From positions 24,489,446 to 24,553,445 of the forward strand of contig OY743172.1 of assembly GCA_963555705.1 (NCBI GenBank): 64,000 nucleotides of DNA, in the 5' to 3' direction. The DNA is from Ligustrum vulgare. Its lineage: Eukaryota > Streptophyta > Magnoliopsida > Lamiales > Oleaceae. Within the stretch, counting starts at the first letter, position 1. Each line of letters opens with the position of its first letter. The notes beneath the pieces were generated by a model that saw only the letters and a program-made list of their open reading frames with translations, did not search any database and had not been told where the DNA came from. Position numbers and translations under genes: made by a program. Below, piece by piece: positions 1 to 10,192 of the stretch.

Positions 1-139
1 TCTCTAATAATTGTGAACTTTTTTTGTTTATAGCCCTGATTTGACTTTTTAGGTTTTATGGTGTGGATATCTTATCCATAGGCTCTTGTAATTGTTCATC
101 TTCATCATGAATAAAATTTTCGTTTCCTATCAAAAAAAA
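1..139 (+). mobile_element. 3' end of a LINE-like retrotransposon
   Basis: The first 139 bases have the look of a plant L1-type LINE tail: a T-rich stretch with short C runs, then AATAAAATTTTCG and a run of eight A at 132-139. The 5' part lies outside the window, so neither a reverse transcriptase nor the upstream target duplication can be seen. It lies downstream of the last visible exon of the minus-strand gene at 769-2766, perhaps in one of its introns. The call rests on end structure alone. Confidence 0.4.
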
Positions 140-768
140 TTATGCCACACACTACTTTGGTTAAGAATAGAAATTGAAGTAGTGTAATATATATGTATAT
201 ATATGATATTCTTACAATCTTTCAAGTCATTTGTCAATATCTATTTTGGGAAAGAATGTCAACTGTCGAGTCCTCGATTATTGCATTACAATGACAAAAG
301 GCTGTCATAGTGAGAGATTTAATGCAACTAGATGCTTAACACCTTCAACAAGCAACTTCATTGGCCACCAAGGATCTTATAATTTATCTGAAATCACGTC
401 ATTGTTATGAACTGGTTTTCCTTACACAAAAAACATGACTCAACTACATAAGTCATCATTCCTTTAGTCGGTGCCACCTCCACTTGTTGGTATGAATTGT
501 CATTTCTTATCTTATCTTATCTTATCTAGGAACGATCATTGCATACCTGATTTTCATGAAATCTGTTCCCTTTATGAAAATGATTTTTCTCTGTTCTTTT
601 GGGCTTTAAATGTTTGGTCTTCACGGAAATAGATGAAGCGGTATGACAAAAAGGAGGAATACAAGAAAGTGGAAATAATTACTAGTATTTGCAACCAAAC
701 AAAAGCTTTATTTTCCCAATAAACATATCATGATTTTCTTAAGCTTTGAGCGTGCCTTTGCACCATAC

Positions 769-2766
769 CTGGACAGACAAAGCAATCAGACAATATCCAC
801 CACATGCAGTTCCAATGCTCACAGTCAAAAGAAGCATTTCTCTCTTGAGCTGCATTTGAAAGAAAAAATCATCTGCATCTTACCATATTTGAAAAACTCT
901 TAAGAGAGATACTTCCTCTTGAGTGGATTCATGGAAAATTTGCAAGAAACATAATCTCCAGCACCTTATTCTTCACCTCTCATGAAAACGTGTACATGTA
1001 ATCCCCATTAGGTAACAACTTTGCGAGTAACTTTTAAATCAGCATTAGGGTTGGCAGAAGAAAATTATCTGTGGGGACCATGTCTACTCATTGAACTGAT
1101 AGAAGAACATTCCATCAATTTTTACATGCTATTGTAAACAAGTGCAGTAAACTTCTATTATAAAAACTGACAAGCTTTTCAACGATGTTTCATGGAATGA
1201 GTATGAAAGCTGAAGTACACTTTCATTTGGAATATTTAAGCTTCACAACAAAATCCTTTATATCTATTCTCATATCCTCAACACACAAAATTAGAAAAGA
1301 TCACGATGACTATTAGTAAAATGTGCATTAAATACTAACATATTTCAAAATAAAAGTTAAAACTAGTAGGTTGTTTGCATGCAATAAATTTTTAGCCAAA
1401 ATTCTAATTGCGATTGACCAACATGGCCATTTAGCCTCTGTTTGGCAAACTTATATAAAAACATGTTTTTAAACAATACAATTTCCCAAACCACTTTTAA
1501 CCACATACATTTTCTCTCCCCACTTTTCAACCACATATTTACTTCGAAAACAAAAAAAATGTTTTACACAGAAAACTTTTAACAAACAGAATCATAGAAT
1601 CTTCGGAAAAACAGCATTATGCCTTTAATAATATATCTATCTAATCCTTTTCGCCATTTAATAATTTCACAACTTAACACACAAACCCTTAAGAAACAAC
1701 AAGAAATGACAGATAGAAATGAGTTTTAGCTGTGGTTACCTACTTTAGTTATTCCAGTAATTGCAGGCAAAATGTCAAAGCTACTCGGGCTCAAAAACAT
1801 AACCAAAGTTACATAAATAATGGTTGTAAAAAAAGGAATGTAGAACACATCTTACAGCTTCATATTGGAGAAAATTCAGTCTTTTCCTTCTCTCACGGTC
1901 ATCTTGTACTTCCTACCATCATCATGATTCATGACAAACAATTGAAAAAAGAAAGAAAGGTAAAGTCGACTATAGTAATTATCCGCATAAATTATTTTAC
2001 CATATTCTTTACATAGCGTGAAAGAAAATCACAAGAGTTGCTATATTAATTCTTATTGTATATACCCTGATGACCATCTTCTTATTCATTGGCACGGAGC
2101 TGTTGTCCCCTAGCAGCCACTCATTGGTTCTTTTCAGTTTCAAAAACCCACCATCATTTTCTTCACCGGTAGACTATAAATAAAAAATTAAATTAGAATC
2201 TTGATTATAAATGCAAAGAATAGGAAACATTTCCTACAAACTAAGCCTTAATCACAACAAATTCAAATTCACTGTCGGCTAAGTAAAATCCTTCTTCAGC
2301 AACAGTATGATGAAATTTTCCATACAAAAGAGAGAATACAGAATAGTAATCATACCTCGTTTAATAACTGAGTGGCATTGTTAAGATTATCAGCTATTTC
2401 TTCAGCTTTTGCTTGGTTTTCAGAATTTGAAATCAAATCCCTTAACCAGATTTTATCTGAGATTTTCGATATGAAATCTCCGGTTAATTCTCTTTCTTTC
2501 AGAAATGCTTGCAACACTTCATCTCCAGCAAATTCTCTGGCTGTCATAATGAAAAAAGAAAACAATTGTTAAACAACAATTTCAGCTAAAAAGTTTATAT
2601 AACTTGAGAATTCAGCAAAAATCTGAAATGGGTACTCACGAGGGGGAGAGGTTTTGAGGGCCGAGAATATGTACGGAATTCTGGCACAAAAACGACGGGG
2701 TCTGGAATTTGAAGGATGCTGGAAGGGGAGTTTTGAAAAATATCCAATTGCTGAAAGAGAATTCAT
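769..2766 (-). CDS. Unrecognised plant gene, probable plastid membrane protein; 5' five exons, runs off the window
   Basis: Five exons on the minus strand join in one open frame: 2640-2766 (ATG at 2766), 2356-2540, 2066-2173, 1856-1912 and 769-849. All introns are GT-AG, and the running length is 558 nt or 186 codons without a stop. The N-terminus (MNSLSAIGYFSKLPF, then Ser/Arg-rich with few acidic residues) looks like a plastid transit peptide. The middle is a charged helical segment (FLKERELTGDFISKISDKIW). Exon 4 encodes a basic patch (DDRERRKRLNFLQYEA), and exon 5 a hydrophobic helix starting LKREMLLLTVSIGTACGGY. If the donor at 768 is not used, the frame stops within about 30 bases. The remaining exons should lie to the left, beyond the LINE-like tail. 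I do not recognise the family; membrane location and plastid targeting are inference. Confidence 0.6.
1434..1592. repeat. MITE-like repeat in an intron of the left-edge gene
   Basis: The segment starts TTAGCCTCTGTTTGGCAAAC and ends with an inverted partner TTAACAAACAGAATC. The inside is A/T-rich with repeated CCACTTTTAACCACAT-type phrases. This fits the small hAT-like MITEs that recur in the window. No clear target duplication was read. Confidence 0.3.
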
Positions 2767-4910
2767 GCTTTCGATCCGGGACAATACAATACAGTGGAGT
2801 GTATTATCCTTCAAATTAAAAGATCTAAAAAGACGAAGGAGTTTGAGGATACAGTACAGTGTCAGTCCAAACCAAAAGGAATGGAAAAGCTGAAAAATTT
2901 TCCTGGCTGCAGTTTACCTATCCAGGACAAAAATTTTCAGGAAAAAATCTGAGCTCCCCAAACTTCACAAAATATATCATTTATGTCCTCGTTCAATTAT
3001 TTCTGATATATGAGTATCTCCCTTTCAATTTCACAACAATTTGGTAACACTGAAGTTTGTAGGGTTTATAAACTGGTTTATTTATGATTTTGATGTAAAA
3101 TATGTTATTGAAAAGTGAATAATGAATTTGTGTAATTAAAAAATGATTTGAAAAATTGTGTGATTTAGCTTATAAATCATTTCCCAAACTATTCACACTG
3201 TCCATTCAAAATTTGCTCTACAAAGAGGGTGGTTTTCATATTACTTATGCTTCATTTTGCGGTCTTCAATTTGTTTATAACTAAATTTTCAGTGTTTTTC
3301 AAATGTAACGTGTGATTAAAAATTGGTTTAGAAAAATATATATTATTAAATACTAATTTGAATTACGTGAAAAAATTTGTTTATAAACAAATTCAAACAA
3401 ACATGCAAGACATGCACAATCACTTTATCGGATACCTTAAAAGTACAAAATGCTTGCCAAAATCTTAATGAAAATCTTTGTTCTTCCAGTTGATTTAATT
3501 TGGAAAAGACAAAGAAAAACACAAAATTTAATTGACAAAATATATTACAACCACAAATTATACTAAATGTACCACATTATATTTACACCACTAATAAAAT
3601 ATATTTTTTCTAAATACATCACACTACAAATACATATATACCCCTTATTTAATTTTTTTTAAAAAATTAGAATTTGTACACCACAGGCGTATTGTGAGTT
3701 CCCAACCCATTCTCTTCTCTCAAACCATTCCATTTTATGAACTTGGCTTCGATTTTCTAGTTCTTCTGATTTCAACTTTTAATTTTTAATTTGTCCCTGA
3801 TTTAATCTAGAATCAAATTCTCTTTTCATCATGTTATTAAAAATAAATTTTATCTTAATAAAGTATTAACAACGTAATCTAAACTTTAAAGTTCGTAACT
3901 AAAAATTGGTCAAAATGGTTCGTAATCCAAAGTTTTTAAACTTTGTAATTTAAAGTTTTGTCCTGACATTTCAAGTCTCTTTTGCGAAGTTGAAAACACA
4001 AACCTAAAATGGTTTCTTCATTTAAATCTAATGGGCGGCTGACTTTTCACATGTTGATAGGCAATTGAAATACTTTAAATTAAATACTTAAATCACCAAT
4101 ATAGGTTATTTTGTTATTTCACGATGGAGGAATTTAAATTTTCCGTCGAGATGAATTTTTTCTGGTAGCTAGTACATGTTAGTGTTGAACCAGAATTTCT
4201 CTATACAAAATACGAAGTTAATTTAAAAAATGAATATAATTGAATAACCAAAATTAAGTGTATAATTGCCCTAAAAATAGTTCTACAAACTATAAGAATA
4301 TTCCATTAACCTGAACTTCAATTTGTGTTGATGGTTGCGAAACGTTATTATTTGAGAAATCATATTGATTTACTGTACCGACATCCAAATTAACTTGGTA
4401 TTGAAAAAATAAAAATAAATAAATAAATAAGAAGATGAACAAGATGATTTAGAAACATAAATAATAAATAAATATAGAAAAGAGAAGATGATTATTTTAA
4501 AGATTGTGGTATACATAAAAAATAGTGAGAAAAAATTAAAAGAATATTTATGTAATTTTATTTGTCTATTTTGTAAACAAAAGAAATACTTAAAATTGTG
4601 GTGTAGAAAATAAGTTTTGTGATGGCAATATAGCCACCCAATTTAATTTACACAATTTTCTATACTATTTTTTAATCATTCATATTTTCTTTCTCCAATT
4701 TTTAATCAAATATCTTACATAGAAAATACAAATGTGTTGGGTAACATGTTTTATAATCGGCACGAATTTCAAATTACTTTTTTAATCACACAAATTTTTT
4801 TCTTCAATTTTTAATCACAAATTTTATTTTGAAAATATAAATAATGCTAATCATTACTATTTATAATAGTTGACGGACAATGGTTATCAATCAAATAAGA
4901 ATAATTCTAC
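2767..4910. other. AT-rich intergenic stretch without a recognisable gene
   Basis: It begins with the promoter side of the minus-strand gene. Two GACAATACAATACAGTG-like phrases at about 2780 and 2850 look like a short duplication. Beyond this there are only long A/T-rich runs and degenerate MITE-like phrases such as TTTAATCACACAAATTTT. Short open frames here lack codon structure and were not called. Confidence 0.5.
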
Positions 4911-5004
4911 TTGTACAAACTATGGATGACAAACTGGGTTACTCCTTCCTCACATGGAGGGCCATATGAGGGGGGAGTAATCAAGTTTGTCATCTAATTT
5001 GTAC
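4911..5004. repeat. Near-perfect hairpin (MITE or small-RNA precursor candidate)
   Basis: The left arm from 4913 (GTACAAACTATGGATGACAA and on to about 4957) pairs with the right arm read backwards from 5004. Identity is about 80 percent over some 45 bp, with a very short loop near 4958-4961. The core GATGACAAACT is exact in both arms. The flanks are A/T-rich and no open frame crosses it. Its left neighbour is plain AT-rich DNA and its right neighbour is the Harbinger element 38 bp away. Confidence 0.6.
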
Positions 5005-5472
5005 GTATAGCAAGACCCATCAAATAATTCCAATTGCTCTAAGGGCATCTCCAACCGAGCGGTAAATTGGAGTTTTTCACCAATTTGAAGTTAAATTGCT
5101 CCTCCAACCCAACGGCACATCCCTCTGCAAATTGGAGTTTTGAATATATGGCTTCCCACTATTCAAATGGCGTTCAGATTTTACCTTTTTTTTCAATTTT
5201 GCCCTTTACTTTGTACATTAAAATTGTTTCTTCCTTCTATGTCCATGGATCATTTTTTTTTTTGTTAAAATTTATTTATATTCTTTGTTATTAGTTATTA
5301 TTTTTATTAACATAATGAATTAATTTAATCTAATATAAATAACAACTAATGATAATATTAAAATAAAATTGTCCATGATTAAAAATAAAAAGTTACATAC
5401 TTGATGAACATAAAATTATGAGACGATAACTAAACATGACATGATAAAATACGACAAGTAAATTACGAGAAT

Positions 5473-6513
5473 TTAATAATCTGGTAAGTCATTTCCAGAT
5501 CCTCCTAGACCATCAAAATATTGACTGAAAGGAGTTAAGCTATTTTGAGATTCCTTGCTTCTTTGCTGAGATCTCTTTTCCATAATTCGCAGTTGTTCGC
5601 TTCGAATAAACTCACGTAGACTTGGATCTGGTATGGAATCTAAGTCTTTCAATAAAATTTTATTCTCCTCGCGAAATTCTGCAACGGCTACTTTTTTCGA
5701 CTCGGTTTCAGCTCGAAGCATTTGAATTTCATAAATTTTTTGTCTATCATCACTTCATTTCTTTAGAATCTGAGTGATTTCCCGATTATTCTCTGCAATT
5801 GATTGAATCATACCTAAAGATTCGTCATCATTCTTTCTTTTTCCTTTTGCTTTTTTGACCCTAATGGGTCGCTGGACAGAACCGCCACTATTATCTTCAT
5901 CTAGATGAAGAGAAAATGATGATAATCCAGGAGATGCATGTGTTGGATGAACGGAAGTGAGAGACTCTGATTGTGACGATGCAAAATTTCCACTTTCCAT
6001 TTGAAAGTGTGGTAATGTTGTACTAACATCGTTAGTAAACTTTTCAATATCTTTCAGGATGTACCAGACATGATCAAACTTGAAACATTTCTTCTCACCC
6101 TTGTCTTGTGCAAACAATATTTTCGCTCGACCAATCCGCAAGATTGTGGAAAATAATTAAGTTTCTAAGCTCATTCAACATAGAATTGTGAAATAAAATA
6201 TTATATATAATACTCATGATATTATGTTCGGATGCACCGCTGGATTAAGAAGTTCCACCTGTCGAACACATCCCCTCAACTTAGCAACATCAGTTAAAAT
6301 AATAGACATTCGAGATTGTAAAGACCTCAGGGGTCGACTTTGAGTGATATATTCTGGTTTGGAGCTGTTATAGCTAGACTCAACTCGAGACCAGAATTTA
6401 TCATTCGATTGGTTAATACCGACAATTGGATTTTGGGAAATATCAAGCCAAATATGACATAAGTGTTTGTCTTCTTCATTTGAGTATGACGCATTACGTT
6501 AGTTTGAACTCAT
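5473..6513 (-). pseudogene. Harbinger ORF1: Myb/SANT-like, NAM-associated type protein, broken
   Basis: The reading starts at ATG 6513. A nonsense codon follows four residues in, then a SANT-like stretch with EEDKHLCHIWLDIS, NDKFWSRV and RPLRSLQSRM, which is the Myb-like domain found beside Harbinger transposases. Further left come VWYILKDIEKF, a Ser-rich linker, a basic patch VKKAKGKRKND, and a coiled-coil C-terminus with EFREENKILLKDL and RSEQLRIMEKR. The reading is interrupted by stops and frame changes near 6140-6180 and 5721-5755. In intact elements this protein assists the transposase and helps it enter the nucleus or bind DNA (family knowledge). Confidence 0.7.
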
Positions 6514-7609
6514 TGTGAAGAGATTTCATAGAGTATGATAGATGGATTTGCAAGAAATTAAGCGTGAGATAAAATGTAAAACTTCATACCATATTTGTAG
6601 ACAAGATAAAGGTGTAATTGCCGAAAACCCACTTTTTGGCGAATTGCCGTTTCGACGACGATATCGAATGTCACGAAGCTTATTCTTACATATACTTCAG
6701 GCAGTTCAATCACATGACAACTACTTCGTACAGAAGAGAGATGGGCTTGGTAGACTGGGTTTATTTGCTCTGCAGAAGATTACAGCTGTGATGAGGATGT
6801 TGGCATATGGTATTGCAGCAGATGCAACTAATGAGTACGTCAAAATAGGAGAATCCAATGTAATTGAAAGTTTGAAGAGATTTTGTCGGGAAATTGTAGA
6901 GATATTCAGTCAACAATATCTTAGATCGCCAAACGCTAATGACATTGCGAGGTTACTCCATATTGGTGAACAACGTGATTTTCCAGGCATGCTGGGTAGC
7001 CTAGATTGTATGCATTGGAAGTGAAAAAATTGTCCAACGGCTTGGGTGAGACAATATACAGGTCGTAGTGGATCCCCAACAATTATTCTTGAGGCGCTAG
7101 CTGATTATGATTTATGGATATGACATGCACATTTTGATTTGCCAAGATCTAACAATGACATCAATGTGTTGGAGGTATCTCACTTGTTCGCAAACTTCGC
7201 TAAAGGTATAGCTCCTCCAGCTAATTACATCATTCAAGGAAAAGAATATGACATAGGTTACTATTTAGCTGATAGCATATACCCAAAATGGTCTATCCTC
7301 GTGCAAACAATTCATGATCCACAAGGTCCAAAAAAAAGTATTTTGCAGCACGACAGAAAGTTGTAGAAAAGACGTCGAATGAGCATTTGGCGTTCTTCAA
7401 CAGCGATTTGCGATAGTCGCTGGACTGACACGACTTTGGTCCAAACATGTACTACATGATATAATGACTGCGTGCATTATTATGCAGAACATGATTATCG
7501 AGGATGAACGTGATCTTCAAGCTCCTATCGGAGTTTTTAAAGAAGCACCCCTCCTACAGTTGAGATGGTTGTAGATGAAAATGTTCGATTTCAAGAATTT
7601 CTTGCTCAA

Positions 7610-9086
7610 TGATGCGTGTCGCAATGCACCAAAATAATAAATAATTCCTTACTCGCTAAATATTAATTAATAATGTAGTAGTGAGAGTAAGGGTCGATCC
7701 CACGAGGAACGGAAACTAATTTTAGTTGTTCGATCAATTAGAATGGAATGGGGGGTTTGTTGTTTGAAATTGCTTGAATAGAAAATATGCATAAAAATAA
7801 ACAATTAAATATGACTAGAGAATTAATATGAGAAGAAATCTTGTTCTCGGGTTCGGTTGTGCCCTCAATTAATGTTATACTTTTCCTTGTAACGTGTTTA
7901 TATCTCTATTCAATTATCAATCATAAATAATCAACAAGTTCTGATTATCTAAATTCTTCCTTATGTATATTGATTCAAAACATGCTCTTCGAACCAATTC
8001 TAGCCATGGACAATCCTAAACAAGCTCTTAGGATTTAATGCACGACTAGTATGAAAATTTAGAAGAATAGATTGAATTGGATCGCTAATTACACAAGCTC
8101 GAATTAAACAATTCAAGTTGAATTATTACTAAACCTGTACGAGATTTATTTGCTACTAAAGTAAAGATTCAATGACAATTACGGATCAAGAATCTAAACA
8201 TAGCATATTCATGAATCCAAAGATTAATAATCCAATTGGCCAAATTAAACTATTAATCAAATAAACTCAATTGAACATTCAAAACATAATAATCCAACAA
8301 TTGAAATAAAGGAATAAATTCACGCTACTAATTTGTAGGAAAAGAAAATAACATAATTAAATTGACACAACTTCCCCTTTGAACAAGATATGAAATTTAG
8401 CCTAGCATTGTTGTGGTAGATTCTTCAAGTTGCTTCATGAATTCCATTGTTGTTGATATTCTTGCGCTTGAAAATCTCCAAAGAATGCTCTATATTTTTC
8501 TCTCAATTTTCCTCAATGTGTAGCCTCTTTAAAAAATAATAAAAGTCTCTTTTTCTTGTCATGAAACTCCCTTTTTATAGCTCCAATTTCGTGCCCTAGC
8601 TTTGGCCTCAAGAAATCCCAAATTATGGAAAGAATTGAAATAAGGAAATTCTTGACTTGAATAGTTACGGCCGTAACTATTCTTTTACGGCCGTAATTGA
8701 GTTTCTGCGTATTTTCCAAAGTTGACATTACGGCCGTGACATATCCATTTACGGCCGTGACTAAGTCTCTGCTGATTTCTTTCTTTTAGACGGTTACAGC
8801 CGTAACTTTACCTTTACGGCCGTAACTAAGTCTCTGCTTATTTTCAACTTGCTTAACGACACTTTCACGGCCGTAACCTTATTTTCTTACGGCCGTAACT
8901 TTATTTGCATGAAAGTCCCCAAACTTCAGTTTTGAGTGCATTTTGATCCTTTTTCTTCTTTTCTCTTCTTCTATGATCCTATGCAATATAAAACATAAAA
9001 TGCATTAATAATACTTAGATAGAATCACATTATTGCTTATTCAAGGATATAAGTGCATCAAATAAACGTTAATATAACACTTATCA
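7610..9086. mobile_element. Solo LTR, 1,477 bp, target duplication CTCAA
   Basis: The element begins TGATGCGTGTC and ends CACTTATCA (TG...CA). It is flanked by CTCAA at 7605-7609 and 9087-9091. Removing it with one CTCAA restores the Harbinger transposase reading across the join, which shows the empty site directly. No primer-binding site, polypurine tract or internal coding is present, so it is a solo LTR left by recombination. It carries the phrase GGGTCGATCCCACGAGGA at about 7690 and the palindrome array at 8667-8896. Confidence 0.85.
8667..8896. repeat. Array of ACGGCCGT palindromes in close pairs
   Basis: Eight copies start at 8667, 8687, 8730, 8751, 8796, 8816, 8867 and 8889. All are ACGGCCGT except ACAGCCGT at 8796. 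The spacing alternates 20, 43, 21, 45, 20, 51, 22, which gives four pairs 20-22 bp apart repeated every 63-71 bp. Most are preceded by TT and followed by AAC or GAC. CTAAGTCTCTGCT recurs between pairs, suggesting growth by tandem duplication. Confidence 0.85.
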
Positions 9087-9560
9087 CTCAACATAGACGA
9101 ATTAAAGATAAAGAATCTCACATAGCACTTCGAAATGCATTAATTGATCATTTGTTGGATAAATATACTAATTCCGAGAATTAGTATACAAGATTTAGTT
9201 GTTTCCTATTTGTATTGTGCGAATGTTTTCATGTTATATGTAACGTTTTTAAGTCGTATGGTTATCTTGTTAATTGTGATATTAATATTAACGTATTTTT
9301 TTTAATAAACGTAATATTCTCGATAATTATTTTAAATTATAAATTTATAAAATTTAAGTGGTAGTAAAATATATAATTAAATACTTTTCGAATTAACTTA
9401 ATTGTTGAGAATTGAAAATAATAAGAGAATATAAAATTTACTGTTCATTTGGTGTAAGATTTAGAGTTATGAGTTGGAGATGACTTTACTGAATAGTACA
9501 AAATTATATTATTTTAGTACAAATTTACTCCAAAATGAAGTAAATGGGTGTGAGACGCTC

Positions 9561-10192
9561 TAAAGAGGCTGAATTGGGCCGCAATGAACAAAAATTTCAT
9601 GACCTACTTTTTTTTGGCTGCACCCAAAATTAGTTGGCTTATTTCAAATGAAAATAGGGACATTGAGATTGAACTCTATGACGATTATCATACCTAGACG
9701 AGTAATGATTACTTCTTCTCGTGTTAACTCGCATTTACATTATAAAAATTTAAAAGAAAAATCAAACATAATTCCTATATATAGTCCCCGTTTATCCTCA
9801 ATTCTTAATTTTTTTTTTTTTGATTTTGAGTAATATTTTTGAGAGAATATAAGATTAAAAATTATTTAAAATGTCAAAAATAATGATTTTGATTAAAATT
9901 AATAATTAAGATTGAGTGTTGAATAAATTTGATTTTTAAAAAACGTGGGCCAAATTGGGACATATATACTTCGTCATCTCATCAATAATACAAAAACGAA
10001 CAAAACCGAGAAACCAATAAAGGAGAAGGAACAAAATTCGTTATAGGTGTCTAAACTCACCAATAAATTACCAATCTATCGCATTGCAGTCTGCAGAGAG
10101 TCCAAACTTCTTCTCCCACACCCACACCCCACCCCACCCCACCCCACCCCACCCCATCCCACTCACTTGACCCAACCCCCCTTCAAGCTCCA
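9561..10192 (+). promoter_or_regulatory. Upstream region and 5' leader of the nicalin gene
   Basis: This is AT-rich DNA with a T12 run near 9810, turning GC-richer from about 10080 towards the nicalin start. No convincing TATA box could be fixed. The last 70 bases hold a C-rich ACCCC tandem array, described separately. Confidence 0.4.
10126..10155 (+). repeat. (ACCCC)6 microsatellite in the nicalin leader
   Basis: Six perfect ACCCC units end 37 bp upstream of the nicalin ATG, flanked by degenerate CCCACACCC and ATCCC. The complementary strand carries runs of four G every fifth base, a pattern able to form G-quadruplexes. Confidence 0.85.

Larger units (their letters stand above)
6542..9184 (+). 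pseudogene. Harbinger DDE transposase, disabled and split by a solo LTR
   Basis: The frame opens with MDLQEIKREIK. It continues through the N-terminal helix region (FRRRYRMSRSLFLHIL) to the first catalytic aspartate in LGSLDCMHWK. TGA then replaces the expected Trp at 7022. A second TGA follows in DLWI at about 7120. The second aspartate is in YYLADSIYPKW. Two single-base changes in A-runs near 7335 and 7374 shift the frame, and another TGA stands just before AFGVLQQRF, next to the third catalytic position. The C-terminal end (EFLAQ, then HRRIKDKESHIALRNALIDHL, ending in TAG at 9182) is cut in two by the solo LTR at 7610-9086. The three nonsense codons each fit one C-to-T or G-to-A change. 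Confidence 0.8.
5043..9560. mobile_element. PIF/Harbinger DNA transposon, degenerate, split by a solo LTR
   Basis: Terminal inverted repeats GGGCATCTCCAACC (5043) and, on the other strand, GAGCGTCTCACACC (ending 9560) are flanked by the 3-bp duplication TAA at 5040-5042 and 9561-9563, as expected for this superfamily. Inside are the two divergently arranged genes typical of it: a Myb/SANT-like protein on the minus strand (5473-6513) and a DDE transposase on the plus strand (6542-9184). Both carry stops or frameshifts, so the copy is dead. Without the 1,477-bp solo LTR and its duplication it would be about 3.0 kb. Confidence 0.85.

Noticed and set aside
769..1912. Identity of the left-edge gene as an ATP synthase assembly factor or similar plastid protein
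   Set aside because: The membrane helix and transit-like start are suggestive only; no signature allowed naming it.
1732..2016. Plus-strand 94-residue open frame
   Set aside because: It overlaps minus-strand exon 4 of the left-edge gene and has no conserved features.
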